Assembly (NCBI GenBank): GCA_002726495.1 | Contig: PBTH01000053.1 | Location: 1 to 44,301 of the forward strand | DNA: 44,301 nucleotides | Origin: Methanobacteriota archaeon | GTDB lineage: Archaea; Thermoplasmatota; Poseidoniia; Poseidoniales; Poseidoniaceae | Direction: 5' to 3' | Shown here: in pieces, positions 20,079 through 29,051 of the stretch | Layout: each line of letters opens with the position of its first letter | Position numbering within the stretch: position 1 is the first letter of the stretch | Program-made: the position numbers and the translations under genes | Notes under the pieces: generated by a model | The model's database searches: none | What the model was told of the DNA's origin: nothing | The model's input: the letters and a program-made list of their open reading frames with translations, nothing else

Positions 20079-20516
20079 TCAGAAGAGCGAGATGTTTCGT
20101 CCGACGATGGTTGTGAGAAGTACAATAGCGGCAAGAACCATTGTGATGCGCATGGCAACATGGATTTCATCATCCTCGTGCGCTTCACGGATAAAGGCGT
20201 AAGCAACAAGTGAAAGTGCAGTTGTCTGAAGGATACCACTCATTGCAGCAAAAAGAGCAACTTGGCCCTGATAACTGTCAACAGCATCCGAATACTCACC
20301 TGCTTCTTTTTCATCCAAGAGGTCATAATCCGTTACATCGGGAGCGGATGACGAAAGAGGAAACTCGCCAAACATTCCTGAAACGACCAAGACAATGAGG
20401 CCAATCATCAACCATTTTGGAAATGAATACATGGCACCCTTGGCCATGTTTGCTGGTGGCTGATAGGGTGACGGGGCTGGGTTCATAGCGGGCGGGATTG
20501 GTGGCTGCATGCCCAA
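20079..20516 (-). CDS. Small membrane protein downstream of arlJ
   Basis: 145 aa, Pro-rich N-terminus then hydrophobic helices WLMIGLIVLVVSGMFG, ITMVLAAIVLLTTIVG; same strand and 39 nt downstream of arlJ. Confidence 0.7.
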   Translation of the reverse strand: MGMQPPIPPAMNPAPSPYQPPANMAKGAMYSFPKWLMIGLIVLVVSGMFGEFPLSSSAPDVTDYDLLDEKEAGEYSDAVDSYQGQVALFAAMSGILQTTALSLVAYAFIREAHEDDEIHVAMRITMVLAAIVLLTTIVGRNISLF

Positions 20517-20555
20517 ACCACACTAAAGAAAGGGTATGAACATTACCTAAATTCA

Positions 20556-22358
20556 CTAGATGCCAAAGACACCCGACGCGTTTTCTAGCATGATGGCCGT
20601 CAGGAGGGAGGCTAACCCCGAAACCCATGTCAAGAGGATCATCTGCCCGACTGCACTTGAACGGGTACCACCACGAAGCCTCGTAGCAATTGAAGACACT
20701 GCAACAACCTGCATAAGGATGAGCAGTGAAATAATAATTTTGAACATACGAATGTTGTCATCAACCGATGAAGCGTCTTCCATAACGGGAAGCGCAACGC
20801 CTGCTCCAAAATCAGAAAGTGCGGATACGTCTGTATCTGTGAGTCCACTTGCAACTCCTGCAATTGCTTCTCCGAGTTGAAGTACAATCGCGGTTGTCAC
20901 GTTAAGAGCAGCAACGCTCGAAATGAGAAGTCCCAGTGCAACACCCCACATGGTATTCGCGGATAGGGCTCTTCGGTTGCGCAGGGAGAGAAGATTTCCA
21001 ACGGAACGAGAAACCATCTCAGCGGTTGCAGCAGGCTGGCCTGATGATTGAGAACCCTCGATGTAAATGCGTGTGTAACGAGAAATCACTGCAGAATTTG
21101 TGTCTGCTGTGAAGTAATCCCACGCACGATCTGAATCAATACGAGTGGAAAGGCGCTTCTCCAATCGGTCAATTGAGTTGTCCAACATTCCGAAATCAAT
21201 ACCTCGGAGTGCTTTGATTGTAGCGGATGGTTCGGAAGAACGTGCTTGAGCAGTACCGCCGAGAGCACGAATAAAATCAGGATATGTTTCGTCTCTTCGG
21301 TTGATCTGTTTTTCTTCTTTACGAATCATAAGAGATGGAATCAGTAGAGGAGAAAGAGGAAGGGCAATGAAAAGCAAACCGTACTTATCCCATTGCGATG
21401 TAAGAGCTTCAAAGACCCAAATCAACGTAAAAGTACTAACGGTAACCAACAACATCGTGATCAAAACAGACAACAATAACGACCGTCTGAAATTGATACG
21501 AAATGGAGTATCCATTTCATCACGAGCAAAGGTGAGGTCTTTCGGAATTGTCGCCCTAAATGCGAATACTGCACCAATTTGAATGAAGGCAAATATCAAT
21601 GATGCGAGAAGCAAAAAGCGCAATCTGCTTGCAACTTCAATGGGTGTGTCGGTATCCGTACCGACCTCAAAAAGAACAAGATGTATCCCTGCGATTACCA
21701 ATCCAAAGAGGCCAGCGGTAACCAAGGAAACATAGATTTCCTTGAGGGTATCAACGGATTCCAATCGCGTATCATAGAGTGTATTGTATTGCTCGGCGAT
21801 GGTTTCCTGCTCAGAGCGCATAAATTGGTCAATAGGTTGACCTGCTTCAATTGAAAAAGCCATCCGGTCCAAGAAATCAGACCAAAGAGGACTTGGACTT
21901 TGTTGGGCAACAATACGAGCAGCCTCAGGAAGAGAAGTGTGCCATTTTTCTACAAGAGTTTCAATCCGCTTAACCTCGGCTGCCAATTCACCATAATCAC
22001 GCATTTGCTTGAGGATGTCAAAAATGGATTGAGCACCAACTTCTCCAATCGATAGAATACCCATCCGAGTGATGAACATGTGCATTTCCGCTTCGATAAG
22101 GGTCGCCGAGCGTTGAACATCAAGAATTGGAAAGGCGATCGCCGAGAGTGTTGCCATGATGGTCAACAGAATGACGAGTAGAATTCCTGTAATTCCGGAA
22201 AAAAGCGCCCCTTCCCCTAGACCTCCTGTGACAAATACAAGAATTATTGAAAAAATGAAGGTAAACGCAGCTATTGGAGCAACATAAAGCCCGATAAATC
22301 GGGCAATCGGCATCTCAAGACGACGCAGGGCAATGTGCCAGATTGGCATGCGCTCCAT
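20556..22358 (-). CDS. arlJ: Archaellum membrane platform protein ArlJ/FlaJ (TadC-like)
   Basis: Multi-TM T2SS-F-like protein directly after arlI; DRMAFSIEAGQPIDQFMRSEQETIAEQY; ALGGTAQARSSEPSATIKAL; SD-like GAGGAG upstream. Confidence 0.92.
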   Translation of the reverse strand: MERMPIWHIALRRLEMPIARFIGLYVAPIAAFTFIFSIILVFVTGGLGEGALFSGITGILLVILLTIMATLSAIAFPILDVQRSATLIEAEMHMFITRMGILSIGEVGAQSIFDILKQMRDYGELAAEVKRIETLVEKWHTSLPEAARIVAQQSPSPLWSDFLDRMAFSIEAGQPIDQFMRSEQETIAEQYNTLYDTRLESVDTLKEIYVSLVTAGLFGLVIAGIHLVLFEVGTDTDTPIEVASRLRFLLLASLIFAFIQIGAVFAFRATIPKDLTFARDEMDTPFRINFRRSLLLSVLITMLLVTVSTFTLIWVFEALTSQWDKYGLLFIALPLSPLLIPSLMIRKEEKQINRRDETYPDFIRALGGTAQARSSEPSATIKALRGIDFGMLDNSIDRLEKRLSTRIDSDRAWDYFTADTNSAVISRYTRIYIEGSQSSGQPAATAEMVSRSVGNLLSLRNRRALSANTMWGVALGLLISSVAALNVTTAIVLQLGEAIAGVASGLTDTDVSALSDFGAGVALPVMEDASSVDDNIRMFKIIISLLILMQVVAVSSIATRLRGGTRSSAVGQMILLTWVSGLASLLTAIMLENASGVFGI

Positions 22359-22372
22359 GTGTCATCATCTCC

Positions 22373-24088
22373 TCATTTTTGATTGATGCCAACCCATGTG
22401 TCAACAGCTCGGCTGAAATGGTCCCAGCCATTGGAATAATACAATCCAAGAAGATCGAATACATCGTCGTAATGCGTCAAATCACGGTCGGCCATACGTT
22501 GGATGGCATCTGCACGACGAAGCATTTCATCGTAGATGTCTCGCTTGTTTGCGAAACCCGCCATTGCAGCAATTTTGTTCTCGAGAAGATGCGATTGGAA
22601 CATACCACGGAAATAGTGCTTGTCTTTTACCGGGTCCCACTCGAACATTCCACGAGTGAGAACACCATCGCTATGTTTGTTGTAACCAATGACCTCGTCA
22701 ATTCCGGTAACACGACGAGCAATACCTCCACCTGGTGCCTCTACGACTTCTTGGAAAATCGCAAAGTTAAGGTTGTCAAAGAAACGAATTGGAACATTGA
22801 TTGGGTCACCAGTAAATCGTTGAATCATCTTGACGATTGATGATGCGTGGAAGGTCGCAATTACCGGGTGGCCAGTCTGCATGGCTTGGAAGGCAGTAGC
22901 ACCCTCAACACCACGAATCTCACCGATAATGATGTATCGTGGACGACTACGCAACGCTGCTTTGAGAAGGTCGAACATTTCAACACGAGATTCTTCATTT
23001 TTCGCATCACGGGTAACCAGACGCTGCCAAATCTTGTGCCGGACTTTAACCTCAGGTGTATCTTCCGCAGAATAAATTTTGACGTTGTGGTCAATAAACG
23101 GTAAAATAGCGTTCAGTGTTGTTGTTTTACCGGATGCTGTTTCACCAGACACCAGGACCGACATGCCGTATTCAAGACAAATCCAGATGTAGGCTGCCTG
23201 TTGAGCGGACATCGTACCCCACTTGATGAGTTGAATGACGGAAATTGTCTCTTCAGCGAATTTACGAATGGTGAATGATGGTCCAAGCATGGATACATCG
23301 TCTGAGAAAATGATGTTGATACGAGAACCGTCGAGAAGAACACCGTCAATAATTGGTTTGTTGTCAGAAACAGGCCTTCCAATACGTTCAGACATCGCAC
23401 GAAGATAACGAGAAAGGAGTTCTCGCTCACGGAATCGGATGTTGGATGTGACCATCCCGAAGACCTTGTGGTCCATGTGAATATGCTTGAGTCCAACGGA
23501 GTGGATATCTTCCAGCATCTCATCGGAGAGAAGTGGCTCAAGAGGGCCGTTTCGGATGAGGTCGCGAATAACAACATAGGTCAATCGCTCCCGTTGCTTT
23601 TGATTGACCACGAGGCGTTTGTCATCCAGACCGATCATTTGCCAAAGCCGACCTTGCCGGCGAACCAAATTGTTTGCTTCGGTATCAAGAATAGTATACC
23701 TGTCAATCATTTGACCGAGAATATTTTCGAACTCAGAATCCGTAGTGAATGAAGGTGATGATGGAGCTTCTTGGAGTAAGGTTTCAATAAGTTCACGACG
23801 GAGGTTCTCTTCTTCTTCCGTCAATTGTGGTTCCAATCCAAACCACATCACAGTGCCGCCTCCATCATCATCTGCAGGTGGTTCGTAAATGTGAACAAAA
23901 ATCGGTTCTCTTGTCACATAAATGAGATTAAGTGGGCGTTGTTTCTTAGCATCTCTGTCAAGAGGGCCGTAATAGATTGGACGTGAGCCGTAGCGTTGCT
24001 CAAAATCACGAACCCAATCAGCAACGTGAGGATATGCAGCCATGACACCGTTAAGGTCGCCCTTGGCAAATCGTTGGTCATCGTCCAT
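22373..24088 (-). CDS. arlI: Archaellum motor ATPase ArlI/FlaI
   Basis: LVSGETASGKTTTLNAILPFI (Walker A), IKIYSAEDTPEVKV, LRSRPRYIIIGEIRGVEGATAFQAMQTGHPVIATFHASS (Walker B/His box). Confidence 0.97.
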   Translation of the reverse strand: MDDDQRFAKGDLNGVMAAYPHVADWVRDFEQRYGSRPIYYGPLDRDAKKQRPLNLIYVTREPIFVHIYEPPADDDGGGTVMWFGLEPQLTEEEENLRRELIETLLQEAPSSPSFTTDSEFENILGQMIDRYTILDTEANNLVRRQGRLWQMIGLDDKRLVVNQKQRERLTYVVIRDLIRNGPLEPLLSDEMLEDIHSVGLKHIHMDHKVFGMVTSNIRFRERELLSRYLRAMSERIGRPVSDNKPIIDGVLLDGSRINIIFSDDVSMLGPSFTIRKFAEETISVIQLIKWGTMSAQQAAYIWICLEYGMSVLVSGETASGKTTTLNAILPFIDHNVKIYSAEDTPEVKVRHKIWQRLVTRDAKNEESRVEMFDLLKAALRSRPRYIIIGEIRGVEGATAFQAMQTGHPVIATFHASSIVKMIQRFTGDPINVPIRFFDNLNFAIFQEVVEAPGGGIARRVTGIDEVIGYNKHSDGVLTRGMFEWDPVKDKHYFRGMFQSHLLENKIAAMAGFANKRDIYDEMLRRADAIQRMADRDLTHYDDVFDLLGLYYSNGWDHFSRAVDTWVGINQK

Positions 24089-24102
24089 AATCGTTCACCT
24101 CC

Positions 24103-24837
24103 TCAACTGACCGCTGTAATATCAACGATGAAGCCCATACCCGGTTCAACACGCCATCCAATACTCGATTGAATGGGTCCTGCTGCGCGAAGGAATCTTG
24201 TTACGATGATGCTTCGCTTGATTTCTCCACCGATGAGGGCATTTTCTAGATTAAGAACAACTTCAGCAGATGCTCTTAGTGTGTGCAAGAGTTTGGAGTC
24301 CATTTCTTCGGGGTCTACACAGAGCATGAAAGAACGCCCTTCTGCTGCAACCTTCCTGATTTTTTGAACGAGGTGAAACCGTCCTTTTTCGTCAAGGTCG
24401 TCCGGCATCAGTGAACTTGCCGAGTCAAAGACAACAACATCTGCGGCCGGGACAGCCGGACTGGCCAATACATCCTCAAGCGTTACGTCACTTCGTGATT
24501 CAGCGATGGTACCGAAGCGACTGATAACCATCAGTCGACCTTCGCGGATTGCATTGGTAATTCCATAACCAACACTTTCCATCTGCTCAATCCAGCCTCG
24601 TGTCGTTAATTCAGTTGTGATGACGAGCACTTTGATTCCATTCTGAATCATTCCATGAACAAGGCGCTGAGAGATGAGGGATTTTCCTGCACCTACTTTG
24701 CCTTGTAGAACATAGAGCGAGCGATTCGGCATTCGCAATCCCATCGAGTCGGCCAAAGAATCCGTTTCAACTTCAAACGGAAAACCGTCTTCAACGGGTT
24801 TGTGTGCAATCATGAATGGATTCTCATCAAATTTCAC
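24103..24837 (-). CDS. arlH: Archaellum RecA-like protein ArlH/FlaH
   Basis: SLYVLQGKVGAGKSLISQRLVHGMIQNGIKVLVITTELTTRGWIEQMESVGYGI; ADVVVFDSASSLM; position immediately before arlI. Confidence 0.95.
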   Translation of the reverse strand: MKFDENPFMIAHKPVEDGFPFEVETDSLADSMGLRMPNRSLYVLQGKVGAGKSLISQRLVHGMIQNGIKVLVITTELTTRGWIEQMESVGYGITNAIREGRLMVISRFGTIAESRSDVTLEDVLASPAVPAADVVVFDSASSLMPDDLDEKGRFHLVQKIRKVAAEGRSFMLCVDPEEMDSKLLHTLRASAEVVLNLENALIGGEIKRSIIVTRFLRAAGPIQSSIGWRVEPGMGFIVDITAVS

Positions 24838-25321
24838 TCAATCTCACCTCCTTATTCATCGTCGCTGAATGCTGATATCCTTGTATTGATTCTGAAATAC
24901 CTACAAAGAACAGGGATGCATCATCGCCATCGGTATAGGCCAGGGCACTGTCTGATGCAGTGATCTCAAGAAGATAGCCAGGTAACCAATCGGTCCCAGA
25001 TGGGGAGATTGATGTGGTTATTGTAGAAGGTTCGACACCGTTGACGAGTAACTCAAAGGTTGTACTCATCTCATGAATTCCCGAATTGAGGACATAGACC
25101 GTCAATTCATCATCGCCGACAGCAGGGTCTTCAAAACCGACCATCATCGGGTCGCCAGCGAAATCAACCGAGACACCAAGTGCTCCTGAAGATTTACGTT
25201 CCTCGTTTTCTACAGCTCGTGCGACTTTAGCCCATTCACTGATCAGTATGGTACTCACACTGCCCGAAATCAACAATGCCGTAACCAGCATGATGAATGA
25301 TGATGCGCCGCCGTCTGCCAT
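24827..25321 (-). CDS. arlG: Archaellum stator/secretion protein ArlG/FlaG-like
   Basis: N-terminal pilin-like TM (SSFIMLVTALLISGSVSTILISEWAKV) followed by a beta domain; overlaps arlH start; operon position conserved. Confidence 0.85.
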   Translation of the reverse strand: MADGGASSFIMLVTALLISGSVSTILISEWAKVARAVENEERKSSGALGVSVDFAGDPMMVGFEDPAVGDDELTVYVLNSGIHEMSTTFELLVNGVEPSTITTSISPSGTDWLPGYLLEITASDSALAYTDGDDASLFFVGISESIQGYQHSATMNKEVRLSEI

Positions 25322-25330
25322 GATATCAAC

Positions 25331-25984
25331 TCACGAAAAATTATGACCTACTGTTGTCGAGCCAACCGTCATTGAAATGCGGTCTTGTCCAATCGTCCCT
25401 GTATCGACCCATTGGAGAAACAGTGTTTCTCCAGTGAACCAATTCGTAGAAGATATCCCCGAGGTGTAAACAGTATCAAAGGGAGCAGGGTTTGCTCCGT
25501 TTGTGAACAACCACATGTCATCAAAATCAATTGTTGATGAACCTGTATTGGTAAAGTTAGCGTATACTGCGTTGCCCAATGTTGGGACAACGCTTCCTGT
25601 ACCTGAGTTTCCTGTACAGGCAGTTGTGCATGTGATCGAAAGGGTTGGAGCGGATACATAATCGCCGTGGCTGGTGATCACCACGTTGATTATTGCTCCA
25701 GATCCATCCACCGTATATTCACCAGCAAAACCACCGCCTCCAGTAGAGGAGGCCAATGTGCCATCAGTATATCCAGTTCCAGGGGTAGCAATGGTATAGT
25801 CTACGACTGCACCATCAAACAGTATCGCATCGTCAATGGTAAAGGTTGGAATGGGTTCATCTGCATCTTCCAATCGGTCAAGACCGGAGTCAATTTGAGA
25901 TGAAATAGCTTGATATGCCATCGAAAAGACGACAAGCATCGAAATGCCTACAATCAAGCCTCCAATTCCAACCGAAGCGCCCAT
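25331..25984 (-). CDS. arlF: Archaellum stator protein ArlF/FlaF-like, with Gly-rich insertion
   Basis: N-terminal TM (GASVGIGGLIVGISMLVVFSMAYQAISSQID) and C-terminal YANFTNTGSSTIDFDDMWLFTNG...FTGETLFLQW typical of FlaF; operon position. Confidence 0.88.
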   Translation of the reverse strand: MGASVGIGGLIVGISMLVVFSMAYQAISSQIDSGLDRLEDADEPIPTFTIDDAILFDGAVVDYTIATPGTGYTDGTLASSTGGGGFAGEYTVDGSGAIINVVITSHGDYVSAPTLSITCTTACTGNSGTGSVVPTLGNAVYANFTNTGSSTIDFDDMWLFTNGANPAPFDTVYTSGISSTNWFTGETLFLQWVDTGTIGQDRISMTVGSTTVGHNFS

Positions 25985-26833
25985 TCACTCTCCTCCACGT
26001 AACTGTTCCATTTGCCGCCATGATGAGACCAAGGCAGAAAAGGTCAACAACTCACGGTGAGGCAAGTGATCTTCCAATGCCGTTTCAGGGTCTCCCGGTT
26101 CAGCAAGTTGAACAATAGCCATGACACTGATGCCTTCTTCATTGGTCAACATTCCGGAGTCAATCGCTTTCTGAGTGAAACTCACAGCAGCCATTCCAGA
26201 CATGTTGTCAAGCAACAATGCAGATACGGTCGGGGCTCCAATCTGATTTGCAGAACCCGTATGGGTCGATGCAGGAGCGTTCAAAAACGGATTTGCAGCG
26301 AGTGCTTGGGCTTCGTACAACTCAACCAATGGTGCTTCATCGTCTTCCATCATGCGGGATGTCCCGCCGACTTCAACAACTTCTCCAGAAGCGGTAATAA
26401 TCCGGTCACCCGATGAAGTTTCATCGTCGCCTTCAACGCCCTCGTCTTCAGATGAAGATTCAACCTCACCAGTCGCTTGGGGCAAAGCACCGTCTTCTAA
26501 GCGTCCCTCAACCATCCGCAAGACATCCTCAACCATATCGAGACGACTGCTGATGAGTCGCTCGAGGCCAGATGTATCAACAGTGGCAGGTGGCATATTC
26601 ACTGGTGCACTTTGCGGTGCGAGTGTTGCTGCCACGTTAGGCACACTTTGCTGACTGTTAATCCGAGCTCTTGTTGGTCCGGGGGAAATGGTCCATGCAT
26701 CCTCCTCGCTCAGCATTCCCTGTTCAGGGAACGGAACCTGTTCAATGGCCACATTGGCTAATATCTTCAGGCGTTCTTCGCTAAGGTGTTGGTCTGGATT
26801 TCCACCGGAGTTTCCACTAAATGGCCATGCCAT
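25985..26833 (-). CDS. ArlC/D/E-like archaellum accessory protein
   Basis: Soluble acidic protein between archaellins and arlF; C-terminal HLPHRELLTFSALVSSWRQMEQL resembles the FlaD/E domain. SD GGAGG 7 nt upstream of ATG at 26833. Confidence 0.7.
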   Translation of the reverse strand: MAWPFSGNSGGNPDQHLSEERLKILANVAIEQVPFPEQGMLSEEDAWTISPGPTRARINSQQSVPNVAATLAPQSAPVNMPPATVDTSGLERLISSRLDMVEDVLRMVEGRLEDGALPQATGEVESSSEDEGVEGDDETSSGDRIITASGEVVEVGGTSRMMEDDEAPLVELYEAQALAANPFLNAPASTHTGSANQIGAPTVSALLLDNMSGMAAVSFTQKAIDSGMLTNEEGISVMAIVQLAEPGDPETALEDHLPHRELLTFSALVSSWRQMEQLRGGE

Positions 26834-26848
26834 TCTTATTCCTCCATA

Positions 26849-26872
26849 TTGGTTCGAGTAAACTCGAACCAA
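26849..26872. repeat. Perfect 10-bp inverted repeat (hairpin) between second archaellin and arlCDE-like gene
   Basis: TTGGTTCGAG-TAAA-CTCGAACCAA, 4-nt loop, begins 3 nt after archaellin stop codon. Confidence 0.9.
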
Positions 26873-26875
26873 ACA

Positions 26876-27460
26876 TCAGATCAGTGGAGTACCTTGGTTC
26901 ACAGTAGCAGGGATGTTCATTGTCTCAAATGTCGTACCACCACCGCCAACGTGCAAGTAAAGTTGCACATCGAGGTTGGCGTTAAGCGCAGCATTTGGAG
27001 CGCATGCCCCGCCAGGGATGGTAATCATCACTGGCATGTTTGGCTGAATGGTAGCGATAGCGGCATTGGCTTGGTCCATTTCGTCAACAACAACTGCTGC
27101 TGCACCTGCGCCACCGCCTTCAATTGGGGCGGCATTTGCTGGGCAGATTAGTTGGAAGAAAATTGTAGTGGCGGCAATAGCGTCACTACCTGGAGACAAA
27201 CGAGCATAAACTTCGTAATCTGTCGCCGCAGTTGTTCCAGAGTAGATTTGACTGATCATGAGTTTTCCATTCATTGCATCAGCGGTATCTTCACCGGTTG
27301 ACTGAGCATTTTGTTGTAGCTTTTCTGCAGTTTGAATAATGACTGCTGCTGCTACTGCGGCAACGAGGATGAGCGCGATAAACACGATCATTGCACCGAT
27401 ACCGATAGCGGCAAACTTGTCTTCTTCAAGATTGGTTTGAGTTTGAGTGTTGGACTTCAT
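26876..27460 (-). CDS. arlB2: Archaellin 2
   Basis: DKFAAIGIGAMIVFIALILVAAVAAAVIIQTAEKLQQNAQSTGEDT: archaellin N-terminal core; starts by ATGA overlap with preceding archaellin stop. Confidence 0.93.
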   Translation of the reverse strand: MKSNTQTQTNLEEDKFAAIGIGAMIVFIALILVAAVAAAVIIQTAEKLQQNAQSTGEDTADAMNGKLMISQIYSGTTAATDYEVYARLSPGSDAIAATTIFFQLICPANAAPIEGGGAGAAAVVVDEMDQANAAIATIQPNMPVMITIPGGACAPNAALNANLDVQLYLHVGGGGTTFETMNIPATVNQGTPLI

Positions 27461-28062
27461 ACGACCACATCTCCTGCGTTGACTGTTGCACCGTACTTGA
27501 GTACTTCATATGTGAATCCACCAGAGCCTGCTTGAATGACAAGGGTGTCAGAAGCAAGTGAGGCTGGTGCACAGTTACCGGTTGGGGCGATTTGTACGGT
27601 GTAGGTGTTACCTGGGTTGATGGTTGCGGCAAGACCAGCAGTTCCGAGTTGGGAAGCTGCTGTTGCAGTGACGGTAGCAGCCGGAGCGGCTGTTGATCCA
27701 AAGTTGCCAGTTTGTGTCAATCCATTACCACCACCAGTTCCTTCGCAAATGATGTTGTATTCAATAGCTGTAGCAGCTAATGGATCAGATCCAGGTGCAA
27801 GTTCAAAGGTCATGTACAGATTTGCACCAGCATTTACAATCACAATAGAGTTGATGAAGATTTTACCTGCCATCATGTCTGTTGTGTCCTCACCAGTGCT
27901 CTGTGCATTTTGTTGCAGCTTTTCAGCCGTCTGAATAATGACGGCTGCAGCAACTGCAGCTACAAGAATCAGAGCAATGAAGACAATCATTGCACCAATA
28001 CCGATAGCCGCAAGTTCATCGCGGTTTTCGTTCGTTTTTTCGTTTTTCATTTTTTTCACCAT
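27457..28062 (-). CDS. arlB1: Archaellin 1
   Basis: MVKKMKNEKTNENRDELAAIGIGAMIVFIALILVAAVAAAVIIQTAEKLQQNAQSTGEDT; start could alternatively be 28050. Confidence 0.93.
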   Translation of the reverse strand: MVKKMKNEKTNENRDELAAIGIGAMIVFIALILVAAVAAAVIIQTAEKLQQNAQSTGEDTTDMMAGKIFINSIVIVNAGANLYMTFELAPGSDPLAATAIEYNIICEGTGGGNGLTQTGNFGSTAAPAATVTATAASQLGTAGLAATINPGNTYTVQIAPTGNCAPASLASDTLVIQAGSGGFTYEVLKYGATVNAGDVVV

Positions 28063-28104
28063 TTTTGTGTTTTTTTCACCCGTCTCTACGAGTGGAATGT
28101 GATG

Positions 28105-28127
28105 GGTCAAGAAGAACCTCCTTGACC
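28105..28127. repeat. 7-bp inverted repeat over stop codon of gene upstream of archaellins
   Basis: GGTCAAG-9 nt-CTTGACC spanning 28105-28111 and 28121-28127; stop codon at 28107-28109. Confidence 0.75.
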
Positions 28128-29051
28128 GAGGTTGATACGAAGTGGCATGCGGATGACAGCCACTTCGTCGGGAGCGAGATTTCGAATGAATGGGAGTTCC
28201 TCGGCAGTAAAGCCAGAAGGAAGCCATGGGGATAGAAGAATTTCAGACAACGGTTCCATGGAGCGGTTTTGCGCTCGCATTGTAACTGTGATCTCTCCAG
28301 AGCGCATTTCATAGGAAGTAGCAACGGAGAGTTTTCGTGTCAATGGTACATCGTCTGATGTCATGCGATAATCGGGTTTAATCTCAAACCTCAATGGAAT
28401 ATTACCACCAGGTGCGATAATCGGGAGGTCCACGTTTGGAGGGTAGGCAGTCCAACCTTCTGGAACCGGAGGTGACAATCGCAACATTGGCATTGGTATT
28501 GGACCATCATTGATGATTCGTATGAGCAAAACACCGGAGTCTCCACCAGCTGGCCAACGTGTGTCCACTCCCATCCAAAAGTGACGGAAAAGGAAGGGGT
28601 TAAGGGTTGAAGAATTGCCGCCGATGAGGTCTTCAAGGAGGTATTCAACTTCTTCAGTAGCGGCCCTTATGTCGCCTATCTCAGCAGCCGCCGTGGATTC
28701 ACGAAGTTTGAACAAAATGTGTTCTGCCTCATCCAAACTGATACGCTTGTGGACCAATAAGCGGTGAAGCATTGCGATGCTACGGCGGAGGTGAAGCACA
28801 TCCTCTTCCAAATTTTCAAGGATGGCCTCTGCATGCTTGATGTTCTTTTTAGCACGAGAAAGTTGGTGCATACCGAGGTAAACTTTAGCTTCCCCAAGAT
28901 CCAATTCAGATTCGGTAAGGGAGGCGTTGTTTCGTCGTGCTGCTTTACGAGCAATGCGCTCAAGAGTTTGAGACGCTTCAAGAATCCCAGCTTCTCGAGA
29001 TGCTAGGTCCTCTTCGGTGATTTGATCCATGATGTATTCTTCTTCAGACAT
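28107..29051 (-). CDS. Uncharacterised archaellum-operon protein: helical N-terminus + beta-sandwich-like C-terminus, no signal peptide
   Basis: MSEEEYIMDQITEEDLASREAGILEASQTLERIARKAARR...LEEDVLHLRRSIAMLHRLLVHKRISLDEAEHILFKL then beta-rich VLLIRIINDGPIPMPMLRLSPPVPEGWTAYPP...; 8-nt overlap with upstream giant gene. Confidence 0.85.
   Translation of the reverse strand: MSEEEYIMDQITEEDLASREAGILEASQTLERIARKAARRNNASLTESELDLGEAKVYLGMHQLSRAKKNIKHAEAILENLEEDVLHLRRSIAMLHRLLVHKRISLDEAEHILFKLRESTAAAEIGDIRAATEEVEYLLEDLIGGNSSTLNPFLFRHFWMGVDTRWPAGGDSGVLLIRIINDGPIPMPMLRLSPPVPEGWTAYPPNVDLPIIAPGGNIPLRFEIKPDYRMTSDDVPLTRKLSVATSYEMRSGEITVTMRAQNRSMEPLSEILLSPWLPSGFTAEELPFIRNLAPDEVAVIRMPLRINLGQGGSS

Noticed and set aside
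27310-28020. DNA repeat between the two archaellin 5' regions
   Set aside because: Explained by paralogous coding sequence with many synonymous differences; not a mobile or regulatory repeat.
28021-28080. T-rich tract (TTTTCGTTCGTTTTTTCGTTTTTCATTTTTTTCACC) as a terminator
   Set aside because: It reads as the A-rich leader and Lys/Asn/Glu codons of archaellin 1 on the minus strand; there is no plus-strand gene for it to terminate.
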